This document shows, one piece after another, positions 17,267 to 26,870 of a DNA stretch of 64,000 nt. Positions within the stretch are counted from its first letter, which is position 1. Each line of letters opens with the position of its first letter. Source of the stretch: JAAZAI01 sp050942875 (GTDB lineage: Bacteria > Verrucomicrobiota > Kiritimatiellia > RFP12 > UBA3636). The stretch lies in the NCBI GenBank assembly GCA_050942875.1, contig JBMNOD010000010.1:1-64000 (forward strand). Reading direction: 5' to 3'. The position numbers and the translations under genes were made by a program. Below the pieces are notes generated by a model. The model did not search any database. It was not told the DNA's origin and saw nothing but the letters and a program-made list of their open reading frames with translations.

Positions 17267-19735
17267 ATGCCGAAGCCCCCTCTTTCCTCGCGGATCGTCC
17301 GCGCCAGCCTTGCCGCCTTCCAACGCTCGAACATCCTCTGGGCCGCCTTTGCGATCTGCACGTATGGCGCGCTCTACACCGGCATGTTGCTCTCGCTCGG
17401 CATGAACCAGAAGCAAATCGGCCTGATCATGTCGGTCCCATTGCTCACCCTGCCCGTGCAGATTGCGGGCGCCGTCCTCCAGCAGCGCTATTTCAACCGC
17501 AAACGGTTCTGGGTGGGCGCGCTGGGCTTCTACCTGCTGATGTTCGCGCTCATGGCCGTGCTCGTGGCCGCGTGGCCCACCCTGCCACCCGGCGGGGCGA
17601 TGGGGCTCTTCATTGCGCTCCTGCTGCTGGCGAACGTCGGCTTCCAGCTCCATCGCCCCGTCCAGCTCGCGTGGCAGTCGGACATCGTGCCCGAACGCGA
17701 AGTCAGCGTGTTCTGGAACCGCCTCACCGCGCAGGGGATGGTGGCCAGCGTCGTGGCGGGTTTCGCCATGGGCTGGGTGGCCGACCGCCTCGGGCGCGAA
17801 AACCGCCTCACCTACGTGCTCCTCCTGAGCATCGGCCTCGTTTTTGCCGTTGCGTCCCTGCGCACCAACGCCCGCGTCCCCGATCCCGACCCGGATCCAC
17901 GCGCCGAAGGCGGCGTGCTGAGCGACATTCGCGAGGTGCTCGGCAGCGCCAGCTTCCAGCGGCTTTCGGCCGTGTTTTCGCTCCAGTCCGTGGCTGCGTG
18001 GCTCTGCAGCGCCTTCATCTTCGTGCATCTCCAGCGCACGATGAAGTTCACCATGTTCCAAATGCAGGTGCTGGCCGGCATCAGCTGCGTGGTCAGCTTC
18101 GCCGCGGGGCGGCTCTTCGAGATCGTCGGCAAGCGCTACGGTCGCAAGCCGATCCTGCTGATCTGCACGCTCGTCAAGAGCGTGGAGTTCGTGCTCTGGG
18201 GCATGATGCGCCCCGGCGACCACCTGCTCGACCTCGCCGTCCGGCGCGCCTCGATCGCGCTCCTCGGCGACTGGGCCGCGCTGCCCGAAGGCTTCGCCAG
18301 CGCCATCCCGGTCTTCGTCCTCGGCGGCTTCGTCAACGTCGGCATCGCCTCGATGCAGCTCGCCTTCATGCGCAGCATCGGCACGCGCAAGACGCAAACG
18401 CTGGCCATCAGCCTGTTCTTTTCCGTCTCCGGCATCGTCGGCGGCATCGTCGCGATGTTCAGCGGCGCGCTCTTCGACCTGCTGGCTTCGCCGGACGTCG
18501 GCCCCGCCGGCCTGCGGCGGCTCGTCGGCGGCTGGGGGCTGACGCCGTTCAACGTGCTCGCATTCGCCAGCGCGGCCTTGTACGCGCTCACCGGATTGCT
18601 CGTCCGCCTCCTGCGCGAGGAAGGCGCCGCGCCGACGATGCACGTGGTCAAGGTGCTGTTCGCCAGCAACCCCGTCCGCGGCGTCTATCAGGCCCAGACC
18701 CTCTCCAACGCCCTGACCGAAGCCGCCCGCCTCGACGTCCTTCGCACCGCCAAGGGCGGCCTCGTCGAGAGCGAGCTCGTCCGCGCCCTGCAAAGCTGCT
18801 CCTCCCAGGTCCGCGACGGCGCCGTCCGCAACCTGGCCGGCCAGGGCGGCGACATGGATCCAAACGTGGCCGCCGCGCTTCTCGACGTCCTGCAGATGCC
18901 CGACCTCGGCATCCAGATCGAAGCCGCCAAGGCCCTCGGCCGCAGCGGCCACAAGCCCGCGTTGCCGCACCTCGCCGCCCTCTTCGACAACGACGACGCC
19001 AACCTCGCCGCCGCCTGCATCGGCGCCGTCGGCCTGATGGGCGACCGCGCCGCACTGCCTGACGTGCGCGCCGTGCTCGAAGCCGAAGACGCGCCCCCGA
19101 TCCTCATGGCGCAGGCCGCCGAGGCCGCCAGCCGCCTCGGCGACCACAAGGAGGCGCGCCTCGTTTTCGGCGCCTTCACCGTCAACACCAACGCCGTGCT
19201 TCAGACCCAGTGCCTCGTCTCCATCTGCCGCGCCATGGAAGATGGGCCGCATGTCCATCAAGTCTTCGAAGACGAAGCGCTCAAGCCCGGCGCCCGCGCC
19301 GCGGCGCTCTGCGTCTCGCTGGGGCGCCGGTGGCAGGGTCTCGACGTCGACGCGATGGTCGCGCACCTCGACGCCGGGCGCTTCCAGGAAGTCGCGACCT
19401 CGGCGCTGTGCGCCGAACTGGCCTTCTGCCTGCCCTGCGAGCCGCCAACCGACATCTCCGAGACGGATTTCCTCAAGGACTTCTTCGCCGAAAACGGCCA
19501 ATTCAAAGACGAACGCCTGGAAGGCCCCGACTACGTCGCCACAAGCTTGTGGCTCCAGCTCCGCCTCTGGGCCTACCTCGCCTACGGCGCGGGCGAGCAG
19601 GATCGGTTCGTGCTGCTTTCCGTGCTCTTCCTCGCCGACCGTCTCTCCAAGCGCCTCGACCCCAAGCACCCTCGCTACCGGCCCCCCGCGAAGTCAAGCG
19701 CCACGCCCGAGAACGGAGGCCGTTCATCGTTTTGA
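17267..19735 (+). CDS. MFS-type permease fused to C-terminal HEAT-like repeats
   Basis: An 822-aa protein. Residues about 20-460 form a 10-12-helix major-facilitator-like membrane domain: the first helices are NILWAAFAICTYGALYTGMLL, the loop after an early helix pair contains NRKRFW, and a central loop follows GWVADRLGREN. From about 475 the protein is soluble and built of alternating helices with HEAT-like periodicity (VRALQSCSSQVRDGAVRNLA, DLGIQIEAAKALGRSGHKPA, NLAAACIGAVGLMGDRAALP). MFS proteins are usually 400-500 aa, so the tail is an added cytoplasmic scaffold. The substrate is unknown. No second start was seen at the domain junction, so a true fusion is likely. The start has only a weak ribosome site. 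Confidence 0.8.
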   Translation: MPKPPLSSRIVRASLAAFQRSNILWAAFAICTYGALYTGMLLSLGMNQKQIGLIMSVPLLTLPVQIAGAVLQQRYFNRKRFWVGALGFYLLMFALMAVLVAAWPTLPPGGAMGLFIALLLLANVGFQLHRPVQLAWQSDIVPEREVSVFWNRLTAQGMVASVVAGFAMGWVADRLGRENRLTYVLLLSIGLVFAVASLRTNARVPDPDPDPRAEGGVLSDIREVLGSASFQRLSAVFSLQSVAAWLCSAFIFVHLQRTMKFTMFQMQVLAGISCVVSFAAGRLFEIVGKRYGRKPILLICTLVKSVEFVLWGMMRPGDHLLDLAVRRASIALLGDWAALPEGFASAIPVFVLGGFVNVGIASMQLAFMRSIGTRKTQTLAISLFFSVSGIVGGIVAMFSGALFDLLASPDVGPAGLRRLVGGWGLTPFNVLAFASAALYALTGLLVRLLREEGAAPTMHVVKVLFASNPVRGVYQAQTLSNALTEAARLDVLRTAKGGLVESELVRALQSCSSQVRDGAVRNLAGQGGDMDPNVAAALLDVLQMPDLGIQIEAAKALGRSGHKPALPHLAALFDNDDANLAAACIGAVGLMGDRAALPDVRAVLEAEDAPPILMAQAAEAASRLGDHKEARLVFGAFTVNTNAVLQTQCLVSICRAMEDGPHVHQVFEDEALKPGARAAALCVSLGRRWQGLDVDAMVAHLDAGRFQEVATSALCAELAFCLPCEPPTDISETDFLKDFFAENGQFKDERLEGPDYVATSLWLQLRLWAYLAYGAGEQDRFVLLSVLFLADRLSKRLDPKHPRYRPPAKSSATPENGGRSSF

Positions 19736-19742
19736 GCACAAG

Positions 19743-19765
19743 ACGAAACGGGCGCGGCGTTTCGT
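19743..19765 (+). terminator. Short terminator-like hairpin
   Basis: ACGAAACG pairs with CGTTTCGT around a 7-base GC-rich loop, 7 bases after the MFS-HEAT stop codon. No T-tract is present, so this is only a probable terminator. Confidence 0.45.
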
Positions 19766-19814
19766 GATCGGGTCTTGAGGATCAATTCGCATGCCCCTCT
19801 CCCTCTGAATCGGC

Positions 19815-19844
19815 TTGAACTTCAAAGGCCGGGCGTGATATATT
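19815..19844 (+). promoter_or_regulatory. Sigma70-like promoter of the ThuA-like gene
   Basis: TTGAAC, an 18-base spacer, TATATT. The -10 ends 69 bases before the ATG at 19913. Confidence 0.6.
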
Positions 19845-19912
19845 GCCAGCAAAGACGCACGGAGACGGTGGATGCCGTCGATCGCCTCACCATGGAACGA
19901 AGGGAAACAACC

Positions 19913-20665
19913 ATGCCCAAGATCACGATCTGGAACGAATTCCTGCACGAACAGGCAGACAACGAATGCGGCGAAATTTGCCGCAAACACTACCCCAAGG
20001 GCATCCACGCCTATTTGAAAAAGGCGCTTCGCCCACTCCTGGAGGGCTGCACGATTCGCCTTGCCTCGCTCGACATGCCCGAAAACGGGCTTCCCGATTC
20101 GGTGCTCAACACAACGGACGTGCTCGTCTGGTGGGGGCACATGGCGCACGACAAGGTGCCTGACGACCTGGTGGATCGCATCCAGCGGCGCATTTTCGGC
20201 GGCATGGGGCTTGTCGTGCTCCATTCCGGCCACATGTCGAAAATCTTCCGCCGCATGCTCGGCACCCCTTGCACCCTGCGCTGGCGCGAGATCGGCGAGA
20301 AGGAACGCGTGTGGGTCTGCGATCCGGCGCATCCCATCGCACAAGGCGTTCCCGAGACCTTCGTCGTCGAGCAGACGGAGATGTATGGCGAGCCGTTCGG
20401 CATCCCGGACGATGCGCACGTCGTCTTCATGTCCTGGTACGCCGGCGGCAACGTGTTTCGCAGCGGCGTGACGCTCCAGCGCGGCCTCGGCCGAATCTTC
20501 TATTTCGCACCGGGCCACGAAACCCTGCCGATCTACCACAATCCCGATGTTCAGCGCGTGATCGCGAACGGCATCCGCTGGTGCTTCCCGGCGGGCGGCA
20601 AGGTCGTCGCCGCCCCCGGCTGCCCCAACGAGCGCGACCCGCTCGAGCCCGTCCAGATCCCGTAG
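19913..20665 (+). CDS. ThuA-like (trehalose utilization / glutamine amidotransferase-fold) protein
   Basis: About 250 aa from the ATG at 19913, with GAAGGG 8 bases upstream. The longer frame from 19775 would start upstream of the promoter at 19815. Features match the ThuA domain: an early IWNEFLHEQ, a TDVLVWWGHMAHD strand-loop, GGMGLVVLHSGH, an ACDPAHPI-like turn (here VCDPAHPIAQGVP), and a late LGRIFYFAPGHE with YHNPDVQRVIANGIRW. The fold is that of class I glutamine amidotransferases without their catalytic triad. ThuA proteins are linked to disaccharide use but their reaction is unknown. No signal peptide is present. Confidence 0.85.
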   Translation: MPKITIWNEFLHEQADNECGEICRKHYPKGIHAYLKKALRPLLEGCTIRLASLDMPENGLPDSVLNTTDVLVWWGHMAHDKVPDDLVDRIQRRIFGGMGLVVLHSGHMSKIFRRMLGTPCTLRWREIGEKERVWVCDPAHPIAQGVPETFVVEQTEMYGEPFGIPDDAHVVFMSWYAGGNVFRSGVTLQRGLGRIFYFAPGHETLPIYHNPDVQRVIANGIRWCFPAGGKVVAAPGCPNERDPLEPVQIP

Positions 20666-20683
20666 GACGACATCGGACGTGTG

Positions 20684-21127
20684 ATGAAGGCGGACGTCCT
20701 CCAGATCCCCGGCGCGCCGCCCTGGATCTGCCTTGTGGCGGCGTCTTGGCACGAGCGCGCCCGGGGGCTGCTGGGGCGCGACGGTCTGGACGAAGGCGTC
20801 TGCCTGCTGCTGAAGCCCTGTCGCCTCGTTCACACCTTCGGCATGCGCTTTGCGCTCGACCTGGTGTTTCTCGACGCGAAAAACCGCGTCGTGAAATGCG
20901 TGCGCAACGTCCGCCCCGGACGCATTCGCTGGGGCGGGTTCCGCGCCCGCGCGACACTTGAAGCGCAGGCGGGCTGGCTGCCTGCGCTGCCGACCGGAAC
21001 GGTTGTAGTGGCGCCGCAAGGCGCCGGGGGCGAATTGAAAAGCGAGCACGACATGACGAACAGGAACAGGGGCTTGCGCCGCGCTCGACAAAGCACGTCC
21101 CAGTCGCTAGAGCGACTTGAGAAATAG
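20684..21127 (+). CDS. DUF192-family protein
   Basis: About 147 aa. It carries the DUF192 signature: ERARGLLGRDGL, VHTFGMRFALDLVFLD, VRNVRPGRIRWGG and EAQAGWL. The family is small, beta-rich and of unknown function, sometimes exported and linked to stress or halophily. This copy has no signal peptide. The C-terminal 35 residues (after VVAPQGAG) are basic and not part of the domain, and may be acquired coding sequence. It follows the ThuA-like gene by 18 bases and is probably co-transcribed. Start choice is uncertain: GTG at 20681 or ATG at 20684, both with a weak ribosome site. Confidence 0.75.
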   Translation: MKADVLQIPGAPPWICLVAASWHERARGLLGRDGLDEGVCLLLKPCRLVHTFGMRFALDLVFLDAKNRVVKCVRNVRPGRIRWGGFRARATLEAQAGWLPALPTGTVVVAPQGAGGELKSEHDMTNRNRGLRRARQSTSQSLERLEK

Positions 21128-21237
21128 TATAGCCGCACGATTTTAACTAGGATTCGGCGCTTTGGAGATAGAATATGGACACGGATTTTCTTAAACCGCT
21201 CTAAACAGCCGGTTTTGAAGCAGGAAGGGCAGACAGC

Positions 21238-22215
21238 ATGACACCAAGAGAATCGTTCATCGCCGCGCTTGAGAGAAGGCCCCCCGTCGGGCGCGTGCCG
21301 CACTTCGAGCTGGAGTTTTTCCTGACCATGGAGGCGTTCGGGCGGGTGCATCCCTCGCAACGGGCCTACGGGCAATGGGCGCAGATGTCCGGGACCGAGC
21401 GCGAGCTGCATCGGCGCGATGTGGCCGATCTGCATGTCGCCGTCGCGCGACGGTATGAACAGGCCGGCATGCTCTTCCATGTCCCCCGAGGCTGGGGCGA
21501 GGAGGATGTGCGGCTCTCCGTGGAGCACATCCGCCGACTCTCCGGCATGGACTACTTGATCACGCTCCATGGCGACTGCACCTACTCGATCCCCAGCGGC
21601 AACGACATGATGGCGTTCATTTCCCGGATCGCGGACGAACCCGAGGCGATGAAGGACGAGGCGCAGAAGCACGTGGACAACACGTTGGCAAGGGGCGAGC
21701 GCCTGAAGCGATGGGGCACGCTCGACGGTTTCTGCCTCTGTTCCGACTACTGCTTCAACGACAACCCGTTCCTGTCGCCCGCCATGTTCGACGAGTTCGT
21801 CACGCCGTATCTGGCGCAGCTCGTCGCCGGCTATCGCGACATGGGCTATTACGTGATCAAGCACACCGACGGCAACATCATGCCCATCCTCGATGCGCTG
21901 GTCGGCACCCGTCCGCACGCGCTGCACAGCCTAGACCCGCAGGGCGGCGTCGATCTCGGCGAGGTGAAGCGCCGTGTCGGCGGCAAGGTCTGCCTCATCG
22001 GCAACGTGAGCTGCGCGCTGCTTCAGTCGGGGACGGATGCGGAGGTGGATGCCGACGTGCGCCGCGCGCTGCACGACGGCATGCCGGGCGGCGGGTATGT
22101 TTTCGCCACGAGCAACTGCGTCTACACGGGAATGGATCTGCGGCGGTACGAGCAAATGCTCGCCATTTGGCGCCGCGAGGGAAACTATCCGCAGGAGCGG
22201 AGCGACCCCTATTGA
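21238..22215 (+). CDS. Uroporphyrinogen decarboxylase (URO-D) family protein, methyltransferase-like
   Basis: A 325-aa protein with AGGAAGGG before the ATG. It has the URO-D/MtaA barrel pattern: MTPRESFIAALERRPP at the start, FCLCSDYCFNDNPFLSP, MFDEFVTPYLAQLV, YVIKHTDGNIMPILDAL, LHSLDPQGGVDL, KVCLIGNVSCALL and a C-terminal GGYVFATSNCVYTGMDLRRY. In anaerobes this divergent subfamily often acts on methyl groups carried by corrinoids rather than in heme synthesis, and the lack of any heme gene nearby supports that. The Cys residues near residue 170 and 290 could ligate metal. The substrate is unknown. The 3' end overlaps the convergent glycosidase gene by 7 bases. Confidence 0.85.
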   Translation: MTPRESFIAALERRPPVGRVPHFELEFFLTMEAFGRVHPSQRAYGQWAQMSGTERELHRRDVADLHVAVARRYEQAGMLFHVPRGWGEEDVRLSVEHIRRLSGMDYLITLHGDCTYSIPSGNDMMAFISRIADEPEAMKDEAQKHVDNTLARGERLKRWGTLDGFCLCSDYCFNDNPFLSPAMFDEFVTPYLAQLVAGYRDMGYYVIKHTDGNIMPILDALVGTRPHALHSLDPQGGVDLGEVKRRVGGKVCLIGNVSCALLQSGTDAEVDADVRRALHDGMPGGGYVFATSNCVYTGMDLRRYEQMLAIWRREGNYPQERSDPY

Positions 22216-25200
22216 CCCAGGACCACGTCGCCGACGAGGTCGAGCTGCTTGCTGTGGGCGCCGCTGAACCAGCCCATGAAGCCGACGCGGCCATTGCCGT
22301 CGTCTTCATTGAGAATCATCGTCATGCCGAGGTTGGCGCCGGCTTCCGGCTTGAACGGAGCGAGGCTCGTCCAGGGGATCGCCACTTCGTAGCGCATGCC
22401 GCCAGGCGAACCGGGCAGGGATGTGGCGGCGACCTTGAAGGGCGCCGCCCCTTCGTTGACGCTGCTGTGCGCCGACAAATGGCACCACGCCTGCGGCCCT
22501 TTCGTGCCGACGCCGACACTGTAGTCGTATTTGCCGGCCTTCTCGGTCTCCGTGCGGGCCGGGTCGAACAGGAACTGCAGCCCGTCCTGGTTCCAGATGC
22601 CGCCGTCGGCGAACTGCACGCGGTGGACGTCGTCCACGACGTCCACGGCGAGATACAGGTTCTCGGCATCCCATGCGCTGCGCCAGACGGCCGAAAGGTC
22701 GGACGCGCCTTTCCACTCGGCGCCCTTGCCGAAGCGGAACACCTGATCGGCCATGTCGATGCGCTGGACCTCGGCCTTGGACCAGACGTCTTCCTTGAGA
22801 TCGCCGTCGATGACAACGGGGGTTGCGGTTCTTGATGCCGTGGCGAATCCGCCGACGAGCCTTTCGCGAACGACTTTGCGGCCCAATTCATCGGCGACGT
22901 TGACGCGCACGCGGTAGATCGTCTGGTCCGCGGCGTCGGCGATCGCGATCACCGCCTCGCGCGCGCCGCCGCCCTCCAGCGTCGCCCGGCCCTCCGTCTC
23001 GCCCTTGAGATACGCCGTCGTCGGCACCGGGGCGTTGAGCGTGAACGAACCGTTTTCGATGGGCGACGAGGCGGTGATTTCGGCGGTCCAATCGAGGGTG
23101 GCGGGGTCGGCGCCGTTGTTGCGCAGCAGCATGCGCATCGTCGGCTCGCCCGCCTCGTTGCGCGAGGCGGCGGCGACGTCGATGGAAACCGGGCTCATGA
23201 TGGCGAGGGAAAGGACGATCTCCGCGGAGGCGTCGGCGCGGCGCAGCATCACGCGGCCCGTGCGGGCCGCGGTTTCGGACGGCGCGGTGACGGTGCACAC
23301 GACGCCGTCCCGGCCGTCCTGTCGGAACGCGGCCTTCCAGAACGGGGGCGCCGCCGCCGTGAGATCGGCGGCTTTCAGCCCCGGACCGCGAACCGTGATC
23401 TCGCGGCTTTGTCCCTTCAAGATGGTCAGCGTCTGCGACGAGGGCGCTTCGATGGACGGCGCCGCGAGCGTGCGCGACAGCGGCGCGGCCTTCTGCTGGC
23501 GATAGCGCATCATGACCGGCTCGCCGGACAGGCCGAGGGTGACGGCGCCGTCGCGGGGCTTCAGCGCGGCGCCGCTGCCGTCGATGCGGATCAGGCGCGC
23601 GTCGGCGACGCCGGAAAGCGCGACGCCGCAATCCACGCGGGCGCCTTCCTTCCACAGCACATCGAGGCAGTCGCCGTTGGCGTCCCGGAACAGATAGCGC
23701 TGCACGCCGTTTCCATGCTGCACTTCGTCGGCGAATTTCTTGACCGCGATGCCGTTGATCATGTTGTAGTACATGATGGCGTCGAGACGCGGGTTGTACT
23801 GGCTGTACTGGCAGTCGAACGTGTTGTGGGCGTCGCCGGACGTGCCGCGGGCCTTGCCGTTCGGATCGGGGTACATGATCGTGAACCAGCTGACGTTGGC
23901 GCCGCCTTCGGCGAAGAAGGCCGTGATTTTCTTGACCACTTCCTGGGCGACCGCATGGCGGGTCTGCCCCTGGCTGTTGAGGCCAAGTTCGGTGCACCAG
24001 ATCGGCTTTTCGGCGCCGTGCTTCCTGCCGAGGGCGCGGTAGCGGCGGATGGCGTCGCGGACGCCCTCGTACGTCTCGTAGACGTGGAAGTCGTAAACGT
24101 CGGTGTACTTGTGGTAGCCGGCGTCGAAGAAGGTCTCAAGCGGCGGAACCGACGTGGTGACGATCTTGACCTCGGGCTGGATGGACTTGAGCGCCTCGTA
24201 GGCGATCTTGTAGGCGCGGATCTTCTCCGCCACCAGTTCGGGGCGCTCGTTCGGCTCGTTCCCGAGCATGATGCAGGCAAGCGATGCGTTGTCCTTGTGA
24301 CGGGTCATGAAATCGACGGCGTTTTGACGGAGCTTTTCTTCCGTGATGTTCTTCCAGCCCTCGCGTTCAACCGTCGAGACGCCGGAGGGGCCGCCGTACC
24401 AGAGGTTGCCGAGGTCGCGGATCCGCTCCCAGCCGCTGTCGCCCCACGTGCCGATCTGGCGGTGGCCGATGCGGCTGGCGAGCTTGAAGTAGTCCGGGAT
24501 GCGGCTGTCCCAGTTGCGGATCGTGAAGGGGATCTGGTCGGCGGGGTGTTGTCGGGACTCCGCCTCGGGGAGCCGTGCGAAACCGCTGTATTCGAAGGCG
24601 TCCTCGCAGCCTTCAGGCGCAAGGGCGACATGCAGCTCGTAGTATTTGCCGATCTCGAAGGCGTCCTTTTTCAACGACACCGTTCCGAGGTAGCGGAAGC
24701 GCCTGTCGACAACGCCGCTGCGTTCAAGCTTGACCGTCTGCGCCGGAAACTGCTCCGCGCCCCAGTAGTCGGTCGCCGTGACCGATGCGCTTTGGCTCGC
24801 CGCGGGAAGGGGGCGGTCGCTGCGGACTTCCAGATTGAACGAGACGTCTTCTTCGGGCAGGAAGAGGTTGCCGACGACGTCGCTGCCGATGACGATGCGT
24901 TCGACGATCTTCTCCGCGCCCTTGACTTCGAGCGGCGTCGCGCTGAGGGCGTCGATGTCGCAGGAGCCATGCGTCTTGTGCATCGTGACGGCGAAGCGCG
25001 CCTTCGCCGTGCCTTTGGGGAAGTCCACCTGCCGGGCGAACGGCTTCCAGTTCCTTTTGCCGGTCTGGTCCACCAGGGTCGTCGTGGCGATGGCATTGCC
25101 CGCGCCGTCGAGCGCCTCGACGTCCAGGCGGACGGCGAAGCTGCTGTCGGGGGAATGCAGGTCGCTGCGCATGGCGCCGCCAAGGCTCCAGGGGCCGGGC

Positions 25201-26561
25201 GCGGCGGCGAAGACCTCTCCGAGCACGGCGACGCCGTCGTTGATCTGCGTTTCGGCGCGCGCGACCCGCAGGGCGTTCCTGCCCTCGTACGACGCATCGG
25301 AGACGACGGCGACCGCGCCGGCGGGCGCCTTGGCCGTCCAGCCGTCCGGCAGGTCGGCGGCGCCGTCGAAAGACTCCTTGTACGCCTCGCCCGCGACGGC
25401 GGCGCGGACCTCGACATCGGCACGGACGTCCGTAATCAACATCTCGGGCTTGAGGTCGTCGGCGCTGCCTCGGCTGACGACGATCGAGACGTACCGCCCG
25501 TCGCCGTGCCATTTGCCGTCGTTGGCGCCGCCCCAATGTTCGCCGCCGACAACGGCTGCGGTTTCGATGACGACATCGTGCCATTCGCCGTCCGGCGCCA
25601 GTTGAATGCCGCGTCCTTGATGGCATTGGCCGGTGCCGTCGCCAAGCCGGACGTTGAAGCTCTTCATGTTCGACGTGCGGACCTTCATGCGGATGGCCTT
25701 CACGTCGAGGCCGTTGAGCCCATGCTCGGAGGAAACGTACGCGCCGCCCGCCGTGAAGTCGCCGGAAATCTTCACGGCGTTCCCGCCCTTGTCCGTTGCG
25801 TTCTTCACGAGGCTGACGCCGCCTTTCGCGCCTGGAAATTCGCGGCCGTCGTTGAACCCCCAGTCCAATTCGCCCTCTCGCAGGAAGTCGTCAAGACGCA
25901 CCTCCTTGGTGAGGACGGTTTTGGGCGCCGCCGCCTGGAGGCGCGCATTGGCGATCCAGAGCGATCCCTTCAAGGCGTCGCCGAACGAATGGCGTCCAAG
26001 CAGCATGTAAACGGCTTTGGCCGGATTGTGCCACTTGCCGTCCGCCGCTCCGCCCCACCCTTCATAGCGCTTGACGAGCTCGACGGAGGCGCTGGTGCCG
26101 GCCTTGTCGAAATACCGTGCCACGGGAAAGAGGATGCGCTGCCATTCGCCGTGCGATTCGACTTTCAGATTGAACTGGTGGCATTGCCCCGTGCCGTCGA
26201 TCAGACGCATCGTCGTCTGCCCCATGCCCTCGGGGGCCTTGATCCAGACCGAGAGGGACTCGATGTCCGCCACAGGAAGGTCGCGGCCGATCTGCACGTA
26301 GTTTCCCCCGCCCGTGAAGTCGCCGTCAAGCCGGAGGGCCGGCCTGTACTGCGGCTCGACGGAATCGTCCGCGGAAAAGCCGCCCTTGGCGCCCGGAAAC
26401 TCCTGCCCGTTGTCGAAGCGCCAGCCCGAGGTCGGCGCCGCCTGGTCAATGAGCGCAATTTCCTCCGATGCGATCGCCGGCTGGCTTCGAAGGATGGACA
26501 GCGACAGCAATGCCGTCATGGCGCGCGCGGCGCCTGAATGTTGACGAGGTCTTGTGTTCAT
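22209..26561 (-). CDS. Secreted multidomain clan-A glycosidase-like protein with CBM9-like C-terminus
   Basis: A 1,450-aa protein. A signal peptide ends near AIASEE (about residue 32). Two tandem, similar jelly-roll modules follow (about 35-210 and 220-405, both with DNGQEFPGAKGG or NDGREFPGAKGG and GTGQCHQ), then a third beta domain (about 390-545). A TIM-barrel domain (about 670-950) carries a likely acid/base Glu in CIMLGNEPNE (near 767) and a likely nucleophile Glu in PIWCTELGLNS (near 856), as in GH5/GH39-type clan A. Ig-like linkers lead to a CBM9/DOMON-like C-terminus (about 1245-1450, starting VVIDGDLKEDVWSKAEV). It probably degrades a plant or host glycan outside the cell; the substrate is unknown. 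It is convergent with the URO-D gene. Confidence 0.8.
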   Translation of the reverse strand: MNTRPRQHSGAARAMTALLSLSILRSQPAIASEEIALIDQAAPTSGWRFDNGQEFPGAKGGFSADDSVEPQYRPALRLDGDFTGGGNYVQIGRDLPVADIESLSVWIKAPEGMGQTTMRLIDGTGQCHQFNLKVESHGEWQRILFPVARYFDKAGTSASVELVKRYEGWGGAADGKWHNPAKAVYMLLGRHSFGDALKGSLWIANARLQAAAPKTVLTKEVRLDDFLREGELDWGFNDGREFPGAKGGVSLVKNATDKGGNAVKISGDFTAGGAYVSSEHGLNGLDVKAIRMKVRTSNMKSFNVRLGDGTGQCHQGRGIQLAPDGEWHDVVIETAAVVGGEHWGGANDGKWHGDGRYVSIVVSRGSADDLKPEMLITDVRADVEVRAAVAGEAYKESFDGAADLPDGWTAKAPAGAVAVVSDASYEGRNALRVARAETQINDGVAVLGEVFAAAPGPWSLGGAMRSDLHSPDSSFAVRLDVEALDGAGNAIATTTLVDQTGKRNWKPFARQVDFPKGTAKARFAVTMHKTHGSCDIDALSATPLEVKGAEKIVERIVIGSDVVGNLFLPEEDVSFNLEVRSDRPLPAASQSASVTATDYWGAEQFPAQTVKLERSGVVDRRFRYLGTVSLKKDAFEIGKYYELHVALAPEGCEDAFEYSGFARLPEAESRQHPADQIPFTIRNWDSRIPDYFKLASRIGHRQIGTWGDSGWERIRDLGNLWYGGPSGVSTVEREGWKNITEEKLRQNAVDFMTRHKDNASLACIMLGNEPNERPELVAEKIRAYKIAYEALKSIQPEVKIVTTSVPPLETFFDAGYHKYTDVYDFHVYETYEGVRDAIRRYRALGRKHGAEKPIWCTELGLNSQGQTRHAVAQEVVKKITAFFAEGGANVSWFTIMYPDPNGKARGTSGDAHNTFDCQYSQYNPRLDAIMYYNMINGIAVKKFADEVQHGNGVQRYLFRDANGDCLDVLWKEGARVDCGVALSGVADARLIRIDGSGAALKPRDGAVTLGLSGEPVMMRYRQQKAAPLSRTLAAPSIEAPSSQTLTILKGQSREITVRGPGLKAADLTAAAPPFWKAAFRQDGRDGVVCTVTAPSETAARTGRVMLRRADASAEIVLSLAIMSPVSIDVAAASRNEAGEPTMRMLLRNNGADPATLDWTAEITASSPIENGSFTLNAPVPTTAYLKGETEGRATLEGGGAREAVIAIADAADQTIYRVRVNVADELGRKVVRERLVGGFATASRTATPVVIDGDLKEDVWSKAEVQRIDMADQVFRFGKGAEWKGASDLSAVWRSAWDAENLYLAVDVVDDVHRVQFADGGIWNQDGLQFLFDPARTETEKAGKYDYSVGVGTKGPQAWCHLSAHSSVNEGAAPFKVAATSLPGSPGGMRYEVAIPWTSLAPFKPEAGANLGMTMILNEDDGNGRVGFMGWFSGAHSKQLDLVGDVVLGQ

Positions 26562-26642
26562 GGCTTTTGGTTTGGTCGCGTGGGCTGCGGTTATGTTTTG
26601 GAATCTCGTTGAAGGGTGAAAATGCCGGCTTTTCTAATCATC

Positions 26643-26671
26643 ATCCTATAAAAATCCCAAACGGACGTCAA
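26643..26671 (-). promoter_or_regulatory. Sigma70-like promoter of the glycosidase gene
   Basis: Read on the minus strand: TTGACG, 17 bases, TAGGAT. The -10 lies about 80 bases before the start codon at 26561. Confidence 0.65.
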
Positions 26672-26870
26672 CGGAAAATGTGAACATGCGGAACTGACGG
26701 CCTGTTGCAGTTTTATGTGCAAAACAATTTTTGCCATGGCTTCTGCTCGCAGACAATCACTTTTCAATTTTGGATTTGGAGAGGCAGGCTGAAACGGGAC
26801 CTGGAGCGTCCCCAGCGGAAATTCCTCTCTTCTCGCTCCTCACTGTAATCGGTCTGTCGCAGCCAGCGAC

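Noticed and set aside
23409..26537. A 1,042-codon plus-strand frame
   Set aside because: Antisense to the secreted glycosidase, with no ribosome site or domain.
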